A stretch of 64,000 nt of DNA, from the NCBI GenBank assembly GCA_017795085.1, contig CP051246.1, positions 682,001-746,000 on the forward strand, given 5' to 3'. The notes beneath the pieces are model-generated. The model searched no databases, was not told where the DNA came from, and saw only the letters and a list, made by a program, of their open reading frames with translations. The translations under genes were made by a program, and so were the position numbers. This DNA is from Salegentibacter sp. (GTDB lineage Bacteria; Bacteroidota; Bacteroidia; Flavobacteriales; Flavobacteriaceae). Shown piece after piece: positions 51,701 through 60,703 of the stretch (the first letter of the stretch is position 1; the number at the start of each line of letters is the position of its first letter).

Positions 51701-53284
51701 AATTCCATCTAATGGCGGGTTGGTAACCTGCGCAAACAATTGCTTAAAATAGTTAAAAAGCAATTGCGGTTTATTTGAAAGTACGGCAAGCGGTAAATCG
51801 GCACCCATTGAGCCAATAGCTTCTTTTCCCTGGGTGGCCATTGGGGTAATTATAGTGGTAATATCTTCAAGGGTATAGCCAAACAGCTTTTGCCTTGTAT
51901 TCATATCAATTTTTTCTACCGGCGTTTTGTTTCCGGTATAAGGTACATCTGAAAGGGCAAGCAAATTTTCATCTAACCATTTTCGGTAAGGACGCTCCGA
52001 AACGATTTTTTGTTTTACTTCTTCATCGCCAATAATGCGGCCTTCATTCATATCAACCAAAAACATTCTACCGGGCTCTAAACGGCCATGTAGCTCAACA
52101 TTTTCAGGTTTAATATCCAGCACTCCTGTTTCCGAAGACATAATTACATATCCGTCTTTGGTTAAGGTGTAGCGGGATGGCCTAAGACCGTTACGGTCTA
52201 ACAGGGCTCCAATATAATTTCCGTCCGTAAAAGGAATAGAAGCCGGCCCGTCCCAGGGTTCCATAATACAGGCATTATATTCATAAAAAGCCTTTTTGGA
52301 GTCTTCCATAGATGGATTTTTTTCCCAGGCTTCGGGAACCATCATCATAATGGCTTCCGGCAGGGAGCGGCCGGTTTGAAGTAAGAGTTCCAAAGCCGTA
52401 TCCATAGAAGCTGAATCTGATTTACCTTCCATAGTAATTGGAAGGGTTTTCTTAAGATCATCTCCAAAAATTTCGCTTTCAAACAATTCCTCACGGGCTT
52501 TCATTCTGCTTAAATTACCACGAAGTGTGTTAATTTCTCCGTTATGGCACATATACCTAAAGGGTTGTGCAAGATCCCAGGTTGGAAAGGTGTTGGTTGA
52601 GAAGCGTTGGTGTACCAAAGCCAGTTTGGTGACAACAGCAGCTTCATTTAGATCGCGATAAAAAACGTTGATGTCCTGGGGCATTAAAAGCCCTTTATAT
52701 ATAATGGTATTGGTTGAAAGACTGGAGAAATAAAAGTAATCGGCTTCAGAAAGTTCTGATTTACTAATTCGATGTTCGGCAATTTTTCGTGCTGCAAATA
52801 GTTTTGCATTAAAGGTTTTTTCTGAAACATCTTCTCCTTTTCCTACAAAAACCTGTTGTACATCGGGTTCAGAAAGGGAAGCTATACTTCCCAGGCAGGC
52901 TCGGTTAACGGGAACCTGGCGCCATCCAATTATATTCAATCCCTGGCCAATAATTTCTTCTTCAAAAATTTCGCTGCAGATTTTACTTTGGTTTTTCGAT
53001 TTTGGCAGAAAAACCATTCCCACAGCGTATTCTTTAAACTCCGGAAGTTTAAATTCGCATACTTCTTTAAAAAAATCGTGGGGAACTTCAATAAGGATTC
53101 CGGCACCATCACCAGTTTTTCCGTCAGCGCTAACGGCCCCGCGGTGTTCCAGGCGAACAAGGATATCAATTGCTTTATGAATGATATCGTTGGTACGTTT
53201 TCCTTTTAAGTTACAAATAAAACCTGCGCCACAATTATCATGCTCAAATTCGGGTGAATAGAGCCCCTGCTGTTTTAATTTCAT
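48749..53284 (-). CDS. gltB: Glutamate synthase large subunit
   Basis: A 1511-residue GOGAT large subunit. The glutaminase nucleophile Cys lies after a short propeptide ([16 protein letters not shown], about residue 17). Later parts: [18 protein letters not shown], the central domain, the FMN-binding synthase domain with [11 protein letters not shown] and [12 protein letters not shown], the 3Fe-4S region [22 protein letters not shown], and the Gly-rich C-terminal beta-helix ([21 protein letters not shown]). It makes two glutamates from glutamine and 2-oxoglutarate. Length is normal. Confidence 0.97.
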   Translation of the reverse strand: [1511 protein letters not shown]

Positions 53285-53739
53285 GTCCTTTTTGTCCTTA
53301 AGTTATTTTGGCTAAAATACCTAAAACCTTGTTAAAAATGAAGTCAAAAGCCGATTAATTGGGGTGAAATTCAATAAAATGAATAAACCTTAAATAAAAT
53401 GAAAAATAGGTAATTTCACCCCCTTGAAATTAAAGAATTCTTAATAGTGATCTAAGGGAATTATGAAATAAAGAGTGGGTGAAAATAAAAAAGGTTGTTT
53501 TTAAAAGGAATTAAAAATCATTATTTTGATTCAAACAATTTCTCTAAAAGAAATTTTGTATATAAAATATTTATAATCAGTTAATTATGAGGTGAATTAG
53601 TTTGACGAAACTATAATTTTTTATTCCCACCAGTGGGTTTCATACCCCCGAGACTTGTCTCGATCGAGACAAGTTTTTCCGATACATACCTCGTGGGCTT
53701 GCCCCGAGCTTGTTGATTAGTCTTTTTAATATTAGTGAT
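53285..53739. other. Spacer between gltB and the acyl-CoA dehydrogenase gene
   Basis: The left part (53285-53610) is very AT-rich and holds the gltB upstream region with no clear box. The right part is a full family 2 repeat. No gene was recognised. Confidence 0.5.
53620..53719. repeat. Dispersed repeat family 2, full-length copy with perfect palindrome
   Basis: About 100 bases from TTTATTCCCACCAGTGGGTT to GAGCTTGTTGATTA. The centre holds a perfect 22-bp palindrome at 53653-53674 (each half reads ACTTGTCTCGA). The tail CTCGTGGGCTTGCCCCGAG also pairs with itself. Confidence 0.6.
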
Positions 53740-54882
53740 CTAATCTTTTAGTACTGAACGGGAGATAACGATTTTCTGAATTTCAGAAGTACCTTCGTAA
53801 ATTTGGGTGATTTTCGCATCTCGCATCAGGCGTTCAACATGGTATTCTTTTACATAACCATTTCCGCCGTGAATTTGAACGGCTTCTGTAGTAACATCCA
53901 TTGCAACTTTTGAAGCATATAATTTGGCCATCGCGCCCGATAAGTCATAATCGTTTTTTTGATCTTTATCCCAGGCTGCTTTCATTACCAGATGGCGAGC
54001 AGCTTCAATAGAGGTGTGCATATCGGCCAGTTTAAAGGCAATGGCCTGATGGTTGCAGATTTCGGTGCCAAAAGCTTTTCTTTCTTTTGAATATTTTAAT
54101 GCCAGCTCATAAGCGCCAGCTGCAATGCCCAATGCCTGGGCAGCAATACCAATTCTGCCGCCGGAGAGTGTTTTCATCGCAAATTTAAATCCGAAACCAT
54201 CTTCTCCAATTCTGTTTTCTTTCGGGACCTTTACATCATTAAAATTTAGAGAATGAGTGTCACTTCCGCGGATACCCATTTTTTGTTCTTTGGGGCCAAT
54301 TTCAAACCCTTCCCAATCCTTTTCAATGATAAAAGCATTGATTCCTTTATGTTTTTGCTCCCGATTGGTTTGTGCTATTACCAGATAGAAATCCGCTGAA
54401 CTTCCGTTGGTAATCCAGTTTTTGGTGCCATTCAGTAGATAATGGTCGCCTTTATCTATAGCTGTGGTTCTTTGTGAAGTGGCGTCACTACCGGCTTCCG
54501 GTTCAGAAAGGCAAAAGGCCCCCAGTTTTTCTCCGGTAGTTAATTTACTAAGGTATTTTTCTTTCTGTGCATCGGTGCCGTAAGTTTCAATTCCCCAACA
54601 TACCAATGAATTATTGACTGACATTACTACGGAAGCAGAGGCATCTATTTTTGAGATTTCTTCCATGGCAAGTACGTAAGATACAGTATCCATGCCACCT
54701 CCGCCGTAATTGGAAGAAGCCATCATTCCCATAAAGCCAAGTTCTCCCATTTTATTAACTTGTGCTGCCGGAAATTCTTGTTTTTCGTCGCGTTCAATAA
54801 CGCCGGGAAGCAATTCGGTTTTGGTAAATTCGCGGGCAGCATCGCGAATCATTATATGTTCTTCGGTGAGTTTGAAATCCAT
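53740..54882 (-). CDS. Acyl-CoA dehydrogenase
   Basis: A 380-residue FAD flavoprotein of the short/medium-chain acyl-CoA dehydrogenase family. Seen: AFCLSEPEAGSDATSQRTTA, NGTKNWITNGSSADFYLVIA, RKAFGTEICNHQAIAFKLADM, and the active-site region AVQIHGGNGYVKEYHVERLMRDAKITQIYEGTSEIQ with the catalytic Glu in the last motif. It oxidises acyl-CoA or branched acyl-CoA in beta-oxidation or amino-acid breakdown. A TATATTTG box lies 37 bases upstream. Confidence 0.95.
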   Translation of the reverse strand: MDFKLTEEHIMIRDAAREFTKTELLPGVIERDEKQEFPAAQVNKMGELGFMGMMASSNYGGGGMDTVSYVLAMEEISKIDASASVVMSVNNSLVCWGIETYGTDAQKEKYLSKLTTGEKLGAFCLSEPEAGSDATSQRTTAIDKGDHYLLNGTKNWITNGSSADFYLVIAQTNREQKHKGINAFIIEKDWEGFEIGPKEQKMGIRGSDTHSLNFNDVKVPKENRIGEDGFGFKFAMKTLSGGRIGIAAQALGIAAGAYELALKYSKERKAFGTEICNHQAIAFKLADMHTSIEAARHLVMKAAWDKDQKNDYDLSGAMAKLYASKVAMDVTTEAVQIHGGNGYVKEYHVERLMRDAKITQIYEGTSEIQKIVISRSVLKD

Positions 54883-54918
54883 ATGAAAAGTTGTTTAATA
54901 AAAACCAATTTTGGTGAT

Positions 54919-54926
54919 CAAATATA
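54919..54926 (-). promoter_or_regulatory. Promoter -7 box of the acyl-CoA dehydrogenase gene
   Basis: TATATTTG on the minus strand, 36 bases before the start codon. Confidence 0.5.
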
Positions 54927-54973
54927 ACTTTTTAATGTGTAATTTTCAATTTACTTTATTTAATTTTACGAAT

Positions 54974-56038
54974 ATGAAAAAAGCAAATTACAAAATTCTT
55001 GGGGTTATGTCGGGTACATCCTTAGATGGAGTGGACCTGATCTATGTTAATTTTGATTACAAAAACAGTTGGAGTTATAAAATTCTGTTGGCTGAAACAG
55101 TGCCTTATCCGTTAAATTGGCAAGAGACCTTAGGTCGTGCCCTTAGCTATTCAGATGAAAATCTGGAAGAACTTAATCAAAAATATACCGATTACCTTGC
55201 CGGGGTGATCTCGAGGTTTATTGAGAAACACCATATTACCGAACTCGATGCGGTGAGTAGCCACGGTCACACCATAAGGCATGAACCTGAGAATGGGATT
55301 ACTTTGCAAATTGGGAATCTACCGCAAATCGCTTATCTCACCGGGCAAACCGTGGTATGTGATTTTAGGGTTCAAGATGTGGAACTTGGTGGACAGGGAG
55401 CTCCTTTAGTGCCTATTGGAGATCGTTTACTTTTTGGCGATTATGATTTTTGCCTGAATTTAGGAGGTTTTGCCAATATTTCTACAGAAACTGAAAACGG
55501 CCGACTTGCCTATGATATTTGTGCGGTAAATACCATTTTGAATTATTATGCCAAGAAAATTGGAAAAGAGTTTGATGAAGGTGGGAAATTAGCTTCTTCC
55601 GGAAAATTGAATAAAAAATTGATGGAAGAACTTGAGGATCTTGATTTTTATGCTAAAAAACCACCAAAATCTGCCGGGATGGAATGGGTAAATGAAAGTC
55701 TGTTGCCGGTACTTGAAAAGTATGAAGATGATGTTGCGGCTATTTTGCATACCTATACCGTTCATATTGCCAAGCGAGTGGCAGCTGCTCTAAACAACGA
55801 AGAAAACTGTCGTGTTTTAGTTACCGGGGGCGGTGCTTATAATTCTTTTTTAATCCGTCAGTTTAAAAAGCATTCCAAATGCCATTTTACCATTCCCGGA
55901 AATGAAATTATCGAATTCAAAGAGGCCTTGATTTTTAGTTTGCTCGGTGTTCTAAAAATTCGAGGGGAAGTAAATACACTTAGTTCTGTTACAGGGGCTA
56001 AAGAAAACCATTCTGCAGGGAAAGTTTATGAGGTTTAG
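54974..56038 (+). CDS. anmK: Anhydro-N-acetylmuramic acid kinase
   Basis: A 354-residue sugar kinase that phosphorylates and opens 1,6-anhydro-MurNAc from peptidoglycan turnover. Seen: ILGVMSGTSLDGVDLIYVNF (ATP loop), SSHGHTIRHEP, VCDFRVQDVELGGQGAPLVPIGDRLLF and LNLGGFANIST, then VLVTGGGAYNSFL. The start at 54974 is chosen because longer in-frame codons add a sequence not seen in the family. Confidence 0.93.
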   Translation: MKKANYKILGVMSGTSLDGVDLIYVNFDYKNSWSYKILLAETVPYPLNWQETLGRALSYSDENLEELNQKYTDYLAGVISRFIEKHHITELDAVSSHGHTIRHEPENGITLQIGNLPQIAYLTGQTVVCDFRVQDVELGGQGAPLVPIGDRLLFGDYDFCLNLGGFANISTETENGRLAYDICAVNTILNYYAKKIGKEFDEGGKLASSGKLNKKLMEELEDLDFYAKKPPKSAGMEWVNESLLPVLEKYEDDVAAILHTYTVHIAKRVAAALNNEENCRVLVTGGGAYNSFLIRQFKKHSKCHFTIPGNEIIEFKEALIFSLLGVLKIRGEVNTLSSVTGAKENHSAGKVYEV

Positions 56039-56071
56039 TGTTTTTTAATATTTTGTATAATATTTAATAAA

Positions 56072-56104
56072 TTGGTAAATATGATTCCTTAATTTTTATA
56101 TTTG
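56072..56104 (+). promoter_or_regulatory. Promoter of the Glu/Leu-type dehydrogenase gene
   Basis: TTG at 56072-56074 region, 22-base spacer, TATATTTG at 56097-56104. The ATG at 56123 follows 18 bases later. Confidence 0.55.
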
Positions 56105-56122
56105 TTGAAAATCACACATAAA

Positions 56123-57349
56123 ATGAAGGAATTATTAAAATTATATGAAAAAAAAGCGCCTGAAATTGTTTTTAACTGGCGCGATACAGAAACTGAAGCT
56201 GAAGGCTGGACGGTTATTAATTCCCTTCGTGGGGGAGCGGCCGGAGGTGGTACTCGTATGCGTCCCAGACTAGACAAGAATGAAGTGCTTTCCCTGGCCA
56301 AAACCATGGAGGTAAAATTCACGGTCTCGGGGCCTCCGATTGGCGGGGCAAAATCGGGAATTAATTTTGATCCTAAAGACCCGCGAAAAAAAGGGGTTTT
56401 AGAACGTTGGTATAAAGCGGTTTCTCCACTGCTGAAAAGTTATTATGGTACAGGGGGCGACTTAAATATTGATGAAATTAGTGAAGTAATCCCTATTACT
56501 GAAGACTGTGGGGTTTGGCATCCTCAGGAGGGAGTGTTTAACGGTCATTTTCAACCCACCGAAGCTGATAAAATCAACCGGATTGGTCAATTGCGGCAGG
56601 GAGTGATTAAAGTGCTGGAGAATACGAGCTTCTCTCCTGATGTTACCCGAAAATATACCGTAGCCGATATGATTACCGGTTATGGTGTGGCAGAAGCGGT
56701 TAAACATTACTACGCAGTGTACGGCGGAGAAATAAAAGGAAAACGGGCTATAGTGCAGGGATTTGGCAATGTAGGTGCTTCAGCAGCATATTATCTCTCT
56801 CAGCTTGAGGTGAAAATTGTTGGAATTGTAGACCGTGATGGTGGTTTGATAAATGAAGAGGGGTTTAGTTTTGAAGAAATTAAAAATCTGTTTCTCGGTA
56901 AAACCGGAAATACCTTAAAACACTCCAATTTACTCCCGTTTGAAGAAATCAATGCAAAAATCTGGCAATTAGATGCTGAAATTTTTGCGCCTTGTGCAGC
57001 TTCAAGATTAATTAGCCGGGAACAAATTTCCAGTTTAATCGATAAAAATTTAGAGGTGATTTCTTGTGGTGCCAATGTGCCTTTTGCCGATAAGGAAATT
57101 TTCTTTGGCCCTATTATGGAATTTACCGACCAGCAGGTAAGCTTAATTCCCGATTTTATTTCCAATTGCGGGATGGCCCGCGTGTTTGCTTATTTTATGG
57201 AGCGACGTGTGCAAATGACCGATGAAGCTATTTTTAATGATACTTCAATGACCATTAGAAATGCGATAAAAAATACTTTTGAACACAATAGTAGTAAAAC
57301 CAATATTAGCAAAACTGCATTTGAGATTGCATTAAAGCAATTGGTGTAA
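56123..57349 (+). CDS. Glu/Leu/Phe/Val-family amino-acid dehydrogenase
   Basis: A 408-residue NAD(P)-dependent dehydrogenase. The dehydrogenase-family substrate loop is SGPPIGGAKSGINFDPKD (catalytic Lys), followed by GTGGDLNIDEISEVIP and the Rossmann motif VQGFGNVGASAAYYL. The C-terminal half has SCGANVPFADKE and FISNCGMARVFAYFM. It oxidatively deaminates an amino acid; substrate choice (Glu, Leu, Val) cannot be set by eye. The start at 56123 follows the promoter. Confidence 0.88.
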   Translation: MKELLKLYEKKAPEIVFNWRDTETEAEGWTVINSLRGGAAGGGTRMRPRLDKNEVLSLAKTMEVKFTVSGPPIGGAKSGINFDPKDPRKKGVLERWYKAVSPLLKSYYGTGGDLNIDEISEVIPITEDCGVWHPQEGVFNGHFQPTEADKINRIGQLRQGVIKVLENTSFSPDVTRKYTVADMITGYGVAEAVKHYYAVYGGEIKGKRAIVQGFGNVGASAAYYLSQLEVKIVGIVDRDGGLINEEGFSFEEIKNLFLGKTGNTLKHSNLLPFEEINAKIWQLDAEIFAPCAASRLISREQISSLIDKNLEVISCGANVPFADKEIFFGPIMEFTDQQVSLIPDFISNCGMARVFAYFMERRVQMTDEAIFNDTSMTIRNAIKNTFEHNSSKTNISKTAFEIALKQLV

Positions 57350-57352
57350 TTA

Positions 57353-57447
57353 TTTATTCCCGATAGTAGGTTTTATAATCCGACTTGCCTCGCTCTAGAA
57401 AAGTTTTTTTAAATACATACCTCGTGGGCTTGCCCTAAGATTATTAA
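57353..57447. repeat. Dispersed repeat family 2, diverged full-length copy
   Basis: TTTATTCCCGATAGTAGGTT at one end and CATACCTCGTGGGCTTGCCC near the other, parallel to the copy at 53620-53719 but with a degraded central palindrome. Confidence 0.55.
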
Positions 57448-57505
57448 TTTCTCCTACGAGGTGTATAAAACCTCATAGGTATAAAAAGTTGGCATACTTT
57501 GAAAT

Positions 57506-58078
57506 TTAAGCGGTTTTTACGAAAATCCTTAATTCTTCGAAAAAAGTAAAAAACTCATTTTCAAAATCTTTATAATTAATTTTTAAGTTTTCTACTGCTT
57601 TGCCCATATCAACTTCTCCGGGAACCCTTTGGCTCATTTGCGATAGAATTTTCTTTAGACCACTTAAATCAGCATAGCTCAATAACCAATTATCAGCTTT
57701 CATATACGGAAGAAAGTTTTGAACCTTTTTAGGTAGAACAGTAATGTTTTTTTGCAAAAGCGTGTAAAAATCTTCAGTATAGGCTTCCAGGGGAGTATCG
57801 CTATAATGGTTCCAGTTTGCAGCTAAGAAATGGTCATAAAACATATCTACAATTACCGGACTGTAATGTCGAAATTGAGAAAAGAGCCTGGAACCACTTG
57901 TTTTAAAAATTTCATGAGAATCAGTAAAACTGTCTATGGAACGATGAAGTATGATGCCTTTTTGAATTTCAGGGGGATATTTAAGGTATTGTTTTCCTTT
58001 AACCGAGTCAGCAATAAAATTTCCGATTTTCAAGGCTTCATCGTCGCCTGAAAGATATATATGCGCTAAATAGTTCAT
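57506..58078 (-). CDS. acpH: ACP phosphodiesterase family protein (AcpH-like)
   Basis: A 190-residue DUF479/AcpH-like protein: MNYLAHIYLSGDDEALKIGNFIADSVKG, GIILHRSIDSFTDSH and VDMFYDHFLAANWNHYS carry the conserved Asp/His residues of an HD-like metal site. AcpH removes the phosphopantetheine arm from holo-ACP. The length fits. It stands alone between two dispersed-repeat and spacer regions. Confidence 0.85.
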   Translation of the reverse strand: MNYLAHIYLSGDDEALKIGNFIADSVKGKQYLKYPPEIQKGIILHRSIDSFTDSHEIFKTSGSRLFSQFRHYSPVIVDMFYDHFLAANWNHYSDTPLEAYTEDFYTLLQKNITVLPKKVQNFLPYMKADNWLLSYADLSGLKKILSQMSQRVPGEVDMGKAVENLKINYKDFENEFFTFFEELRIFVKTA

Positions 58079-58382
58079 TGGCTGAAGTTAATAAAATCAT
58101 TGGAAATCAAACTCAGACTACCGGAAATTATAAAGTACTTTACCAATATGATTTTCTTTTCTCTGGGGAAAGGTGGTGGGATGACAGGAAATTGTAACAG
58201 TTGTTAACCCTACGAAACCTTATATTGTAGGTTTTAAATTGTATTGTCACAAGGTAATAACCTCAGAACCTTAAACCTTATCCCTTGTGTTTTTTATTCA
58301 TCCTGTTTTTTTCTGTTAAGTTTTGCAGGTTCTTTAGCGCTACTTGTATATTTGCTATTATAAAATTTTGAAAATTTACAAT
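58079..58382. other. Divergent acpH-glmM spacer
   Basis: Apart from the glmM promoter at the right end nothing functional was recognised; 58210-58270 contains AACCT-type short palindromic fragments. Confidence 0.4.
58322..58354 (+). promoter_or_regulatory. Promoter of glmM
   Basis: TTTG at 58322-58325, 21-base spacer, TATATTTG at 58347-58354: a near-ideal Bacteroidota promoter. The start codon follows 28 bases later. Confidence 0.65.
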
Positions 58383-59768
58383 ATGAGTTTAATAAAATCA
58401 ATTTCAGGTATACGCGGTACCATTGGCGGTAAAACAGGTGATAATCTTACACCCTTGGATATCGTAAAGTTTTCAGCTGCTTACGGAACCTGGCTTAAGC
58501 AAAGTTCAGATAAAGAAAATTTAAAAGTAGTGATTGGTCGTGATGCACGGATTTCAGGAAAAATGCTCCAGGAACTTTGTATAAATACACTTACCGGACT
58601 TGGAATTGATGTAGTAAATCTGGAACTTTCTACTACTCCCACCGTTGAAATAGCCGTACCTATGGAAAATGCCGATGGCGGAATTATTTTGACGGCCAGC
58701 CATAATCCAAAACAATGGAACGCCTTGAAACTACTCAATAATAAGGGTGAATTTTTAAATGCAGAGGAAGGAGCGAAGATTTTGGAAATAGCTGAAAGCG
58801 AAAACTTTGATTTTGCTGAAGTTGATGAACTTGGTAGTATTATTAATAAGGATAATTATATAGATAAACATATTGACCAGGTACTTAAACTGAAATTGGT
58901 AGAACCTCAAAAAATTAAACAAGCTAACTTTAAGGTGGTTGTTGATGGTGTAAACTCTACCGGTGGAATTGCGATTCCTGCCTTACTCAAAAAGCTAGGC
59001 GTTGCGGTTACCGAGTTATATTGTGAGCCTAACGGTCATTTTCCACATAATCCTGAACCTTTAAAAGAACACCTTACCGATATCTGTAACCTTGTAAAAG
59101 AGAAAAATGCCGATTTCGGTATTGTGGTAGATCCTGATGTAGACCGTTTGGCTTTTATTGATGAAAAAGGTGAAATGTTCGGTGAAGAATACACGCTTGT
59201 AGCTTGTGCCGATTATGTTTTGAGCAAAACTTCCGGTAATACGGTTAGTAATCTATCTTCTTCGAGGGCTTTGCGGGATGTTACAGAAAAACATGGCGGA
59301 ACTTATCAGGTCAGCGCAGTAGGAGAGGTAAATGTGGTACAACTAATGAAAGATACCAATGCCATAATTGGCGGCGAAGGCAACGGAGGGATTATATACC
59401 CTGAGGCGCATTACGGGCGGGACAGCCTTGTGGGAGTAGCACTTTTTTTAAGTCATTTAGCTGAACGTAAAATTTCTGTTTCAGCATTGCGAAAAGAATA
59501 TCCTTCTTATTTTATGAGCAAAAATAAAATAGCATTGACTCCAGACTTGGATGTTGACGGTATTTTAAAAGCCATGGAAGAAAAATATGCAAATGAAGAA
59601 ACTTCAACAATAGATGGTGTGAAAATCGATTTTCCTGAGAACTGGGTGCATTTAAGAAAATCGAATACCGAACCTATAATCAGGATTTACACTGAAGCTA
59701 AAAGTCGGCAGGAAGCTGATAAACTGGCTCAGGATATGATTGAAGAAATTAAAGCGGTTATTGCTTAA
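58383..59768 (+). CDS. glmM: Phosphoglucosamine mutase
   Basis: A 461-residue alpha-D-phosphohexomutase. Seen: SISGIRGTIGG at the N-terminus, the phosphoserine loop LTASHNPKQWNALKLL, the metal loop VVDPDVDRLAFIDE, GGEGNGGIIYPEAHYGRDSL and the phosphate-binding RKSNTEPIIRIYTEA. It most likely makes glucosamine-1-phosphate for peptidoglycan and LPS; a phosphomannomutase role is the alternative. Its end overlaps the convergent acyltransferase gene by four bases. Confidence 0.93.
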   Translation: MSLIKSISGIRGTIGGKTGDNLTPLDIVKFSAAYGTWLKQSSDKENLKVVIGRDARISGKMLQELCINTLTGLGIDVVNLELSTTPTVEIAVPMENADGGIILTASHNPKQWNALKLLNNKGEFLNAEEGAKILEIAESENFDFAEVDELGSIINKDNYIDKHIDQVLKLKLVEPQKIKQANFKVVVDGVNSTGGIAIPALLKKLGVAVTELYCEPNGHFPHNPEPLKEHLTDICNLVKEKNADFGIVVDPDVDRLAFIDEKGEMFGEEYTLVACADYVLSKTSGNTVSNLSSSRALRDVTEKHGGTYQVSAVGEVNVVQLMKDTNAIIGGEGNGGIIYPEAHYGRDSLVGVALFLSHLAERKISVSALRKEYPSYFMSKNKIALTPDLDVDGILKAMEEKYANEETSTIDGVKIDFPENWVHLRKSNTEPIIRIYTEAKSRQEADKLAQDMIEEIKAVIA

Positions 59769-60670
59769 TTAATCACTATCGATTTTGAATCAATAGGTTT
59801 CTTTTTGTGTTTCCAGCGTTTATGCGTCCATAAATAATATTGAGGATCATTTTTTATTTGTTGTTCCAAAAAGGAGATATATTTTTGGGTGATATTAAAT
59901 TCGGGCTCCTCATTAGGAAAATCAGTAATAGTTTTAAACGTGGCTTCATAATGGCCACGTTTTACTTTTTCAACGTGTAAATAAACCACGGCCAAATCAA
60001 GTCTTCGAGCCAGGAATTCAGAGCCCATAAAAACCGGTACCCGTTCCCCCATAAAGTGTATCCAATGGGCTTTGGTTGCCCGTTTTGGGGATTGATCAGC
60101 AATCATAGCATAAACCCCTAATTCCCCCGATTTTACAATTTTTGGTATTTTATGGCTAACCTCAAATGTGGGGATTAATTCACTCTTAAACCTGCTGCGA
60201 ATTTTCTTTACTAAATTATCAAAATAAGGGTTTTTAATTTTTTTATAAATTCCATAAGTTTGATAATCAACTCCACTCACTTGTAGGGCAATCATCCATT
60301 CATAACTGGCATAATGCCCGCACATAACAATAATGCCTTTATTTAGCTTTTTAAGTTCTTTAAATTTTTCAGGGTTTTTAAAAATAAAACGCTTTTTAAG
60401 TTCTGCTTCAGAAATAGAAATACTTTTTATCATTTCTAAAAACATATCACACATATGGTGATAGAAGTTCTTCCGGATTTTGGCAATTTCTTTTAAGTTT
60501 TTTTCGGGAAAAACCAGTTGTAAATTATCAGTAACCGTTTTTTTTCTGTAGCCAATTAGGTAATATACAAATATAAAAACGATATCAGAAATAAAATAAA
60601 AAACCGGAAAAGGAAGAATTGAAATAATCCAAAGCAAAGGGTAGACTAACCAAAAGACTATGCGGTGCAT
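59765..60670 (-). CDS. Lipid A biosynthesis acyltransferase (LpxL/HtrB family)
   Basis: A 301-residue inner-membrane acyltransferase with an N-terminal membrane segment (residues 5-36) and the HX4E motif in IVMCGHYASYEWM. Further family marks are IADQSPKRATKAHWIHFMGERVPVFMG and YYLWTHKRWKHK. It adds a secondary acyl chain to lipid A. Its promoter box overlaps the promoter of the divergent rhomboid gene. Confidence 0.92.
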   Translation of the reverse strand: MHRIVFWLVYPLLWIISILPFPVFYFISDIVFIFVYYLIGYRKKTVTDNLQLVFPEKNLKEIAKIRKNFYHHMCDMFLEMIKSISISEAELKKRFIFKNPEKFKELKKLNKGIIVMCGHYASYEWMIALQVSGVDYQTYGIYKKIKNPYFDNLVKKIRSRFKSELIPTFEVSHKIPKIVKSGELGVYAMIADQSPKRATKAHWIHFMGERVPVFMGSEFLARRLDLAVVYLHVEKVKRGHYEATFKTITDFPNEEPEFNITQKYISFLEQQIKNDPQYYLWTHKRWKHKKKPIDSKSIVIN

Positions 60671-60684
60671 GAGAAAACTTTCGG

Positions 60685-60703
60685 CAAATATATGGTATAT
60701 TTG
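60685..60703. promoter_or_regulatory. Interlocked divergent promoters (acyltransferase / rhomboid)
   Basis: TATATTTG on the minus strand at 60685-60692 and TATATTTG on the plus strand at 60696-60703, only three bases apart. Each polymerase would cover the other's -7 and -33 region, so the two should exclude each other. Confidence 0.55.
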
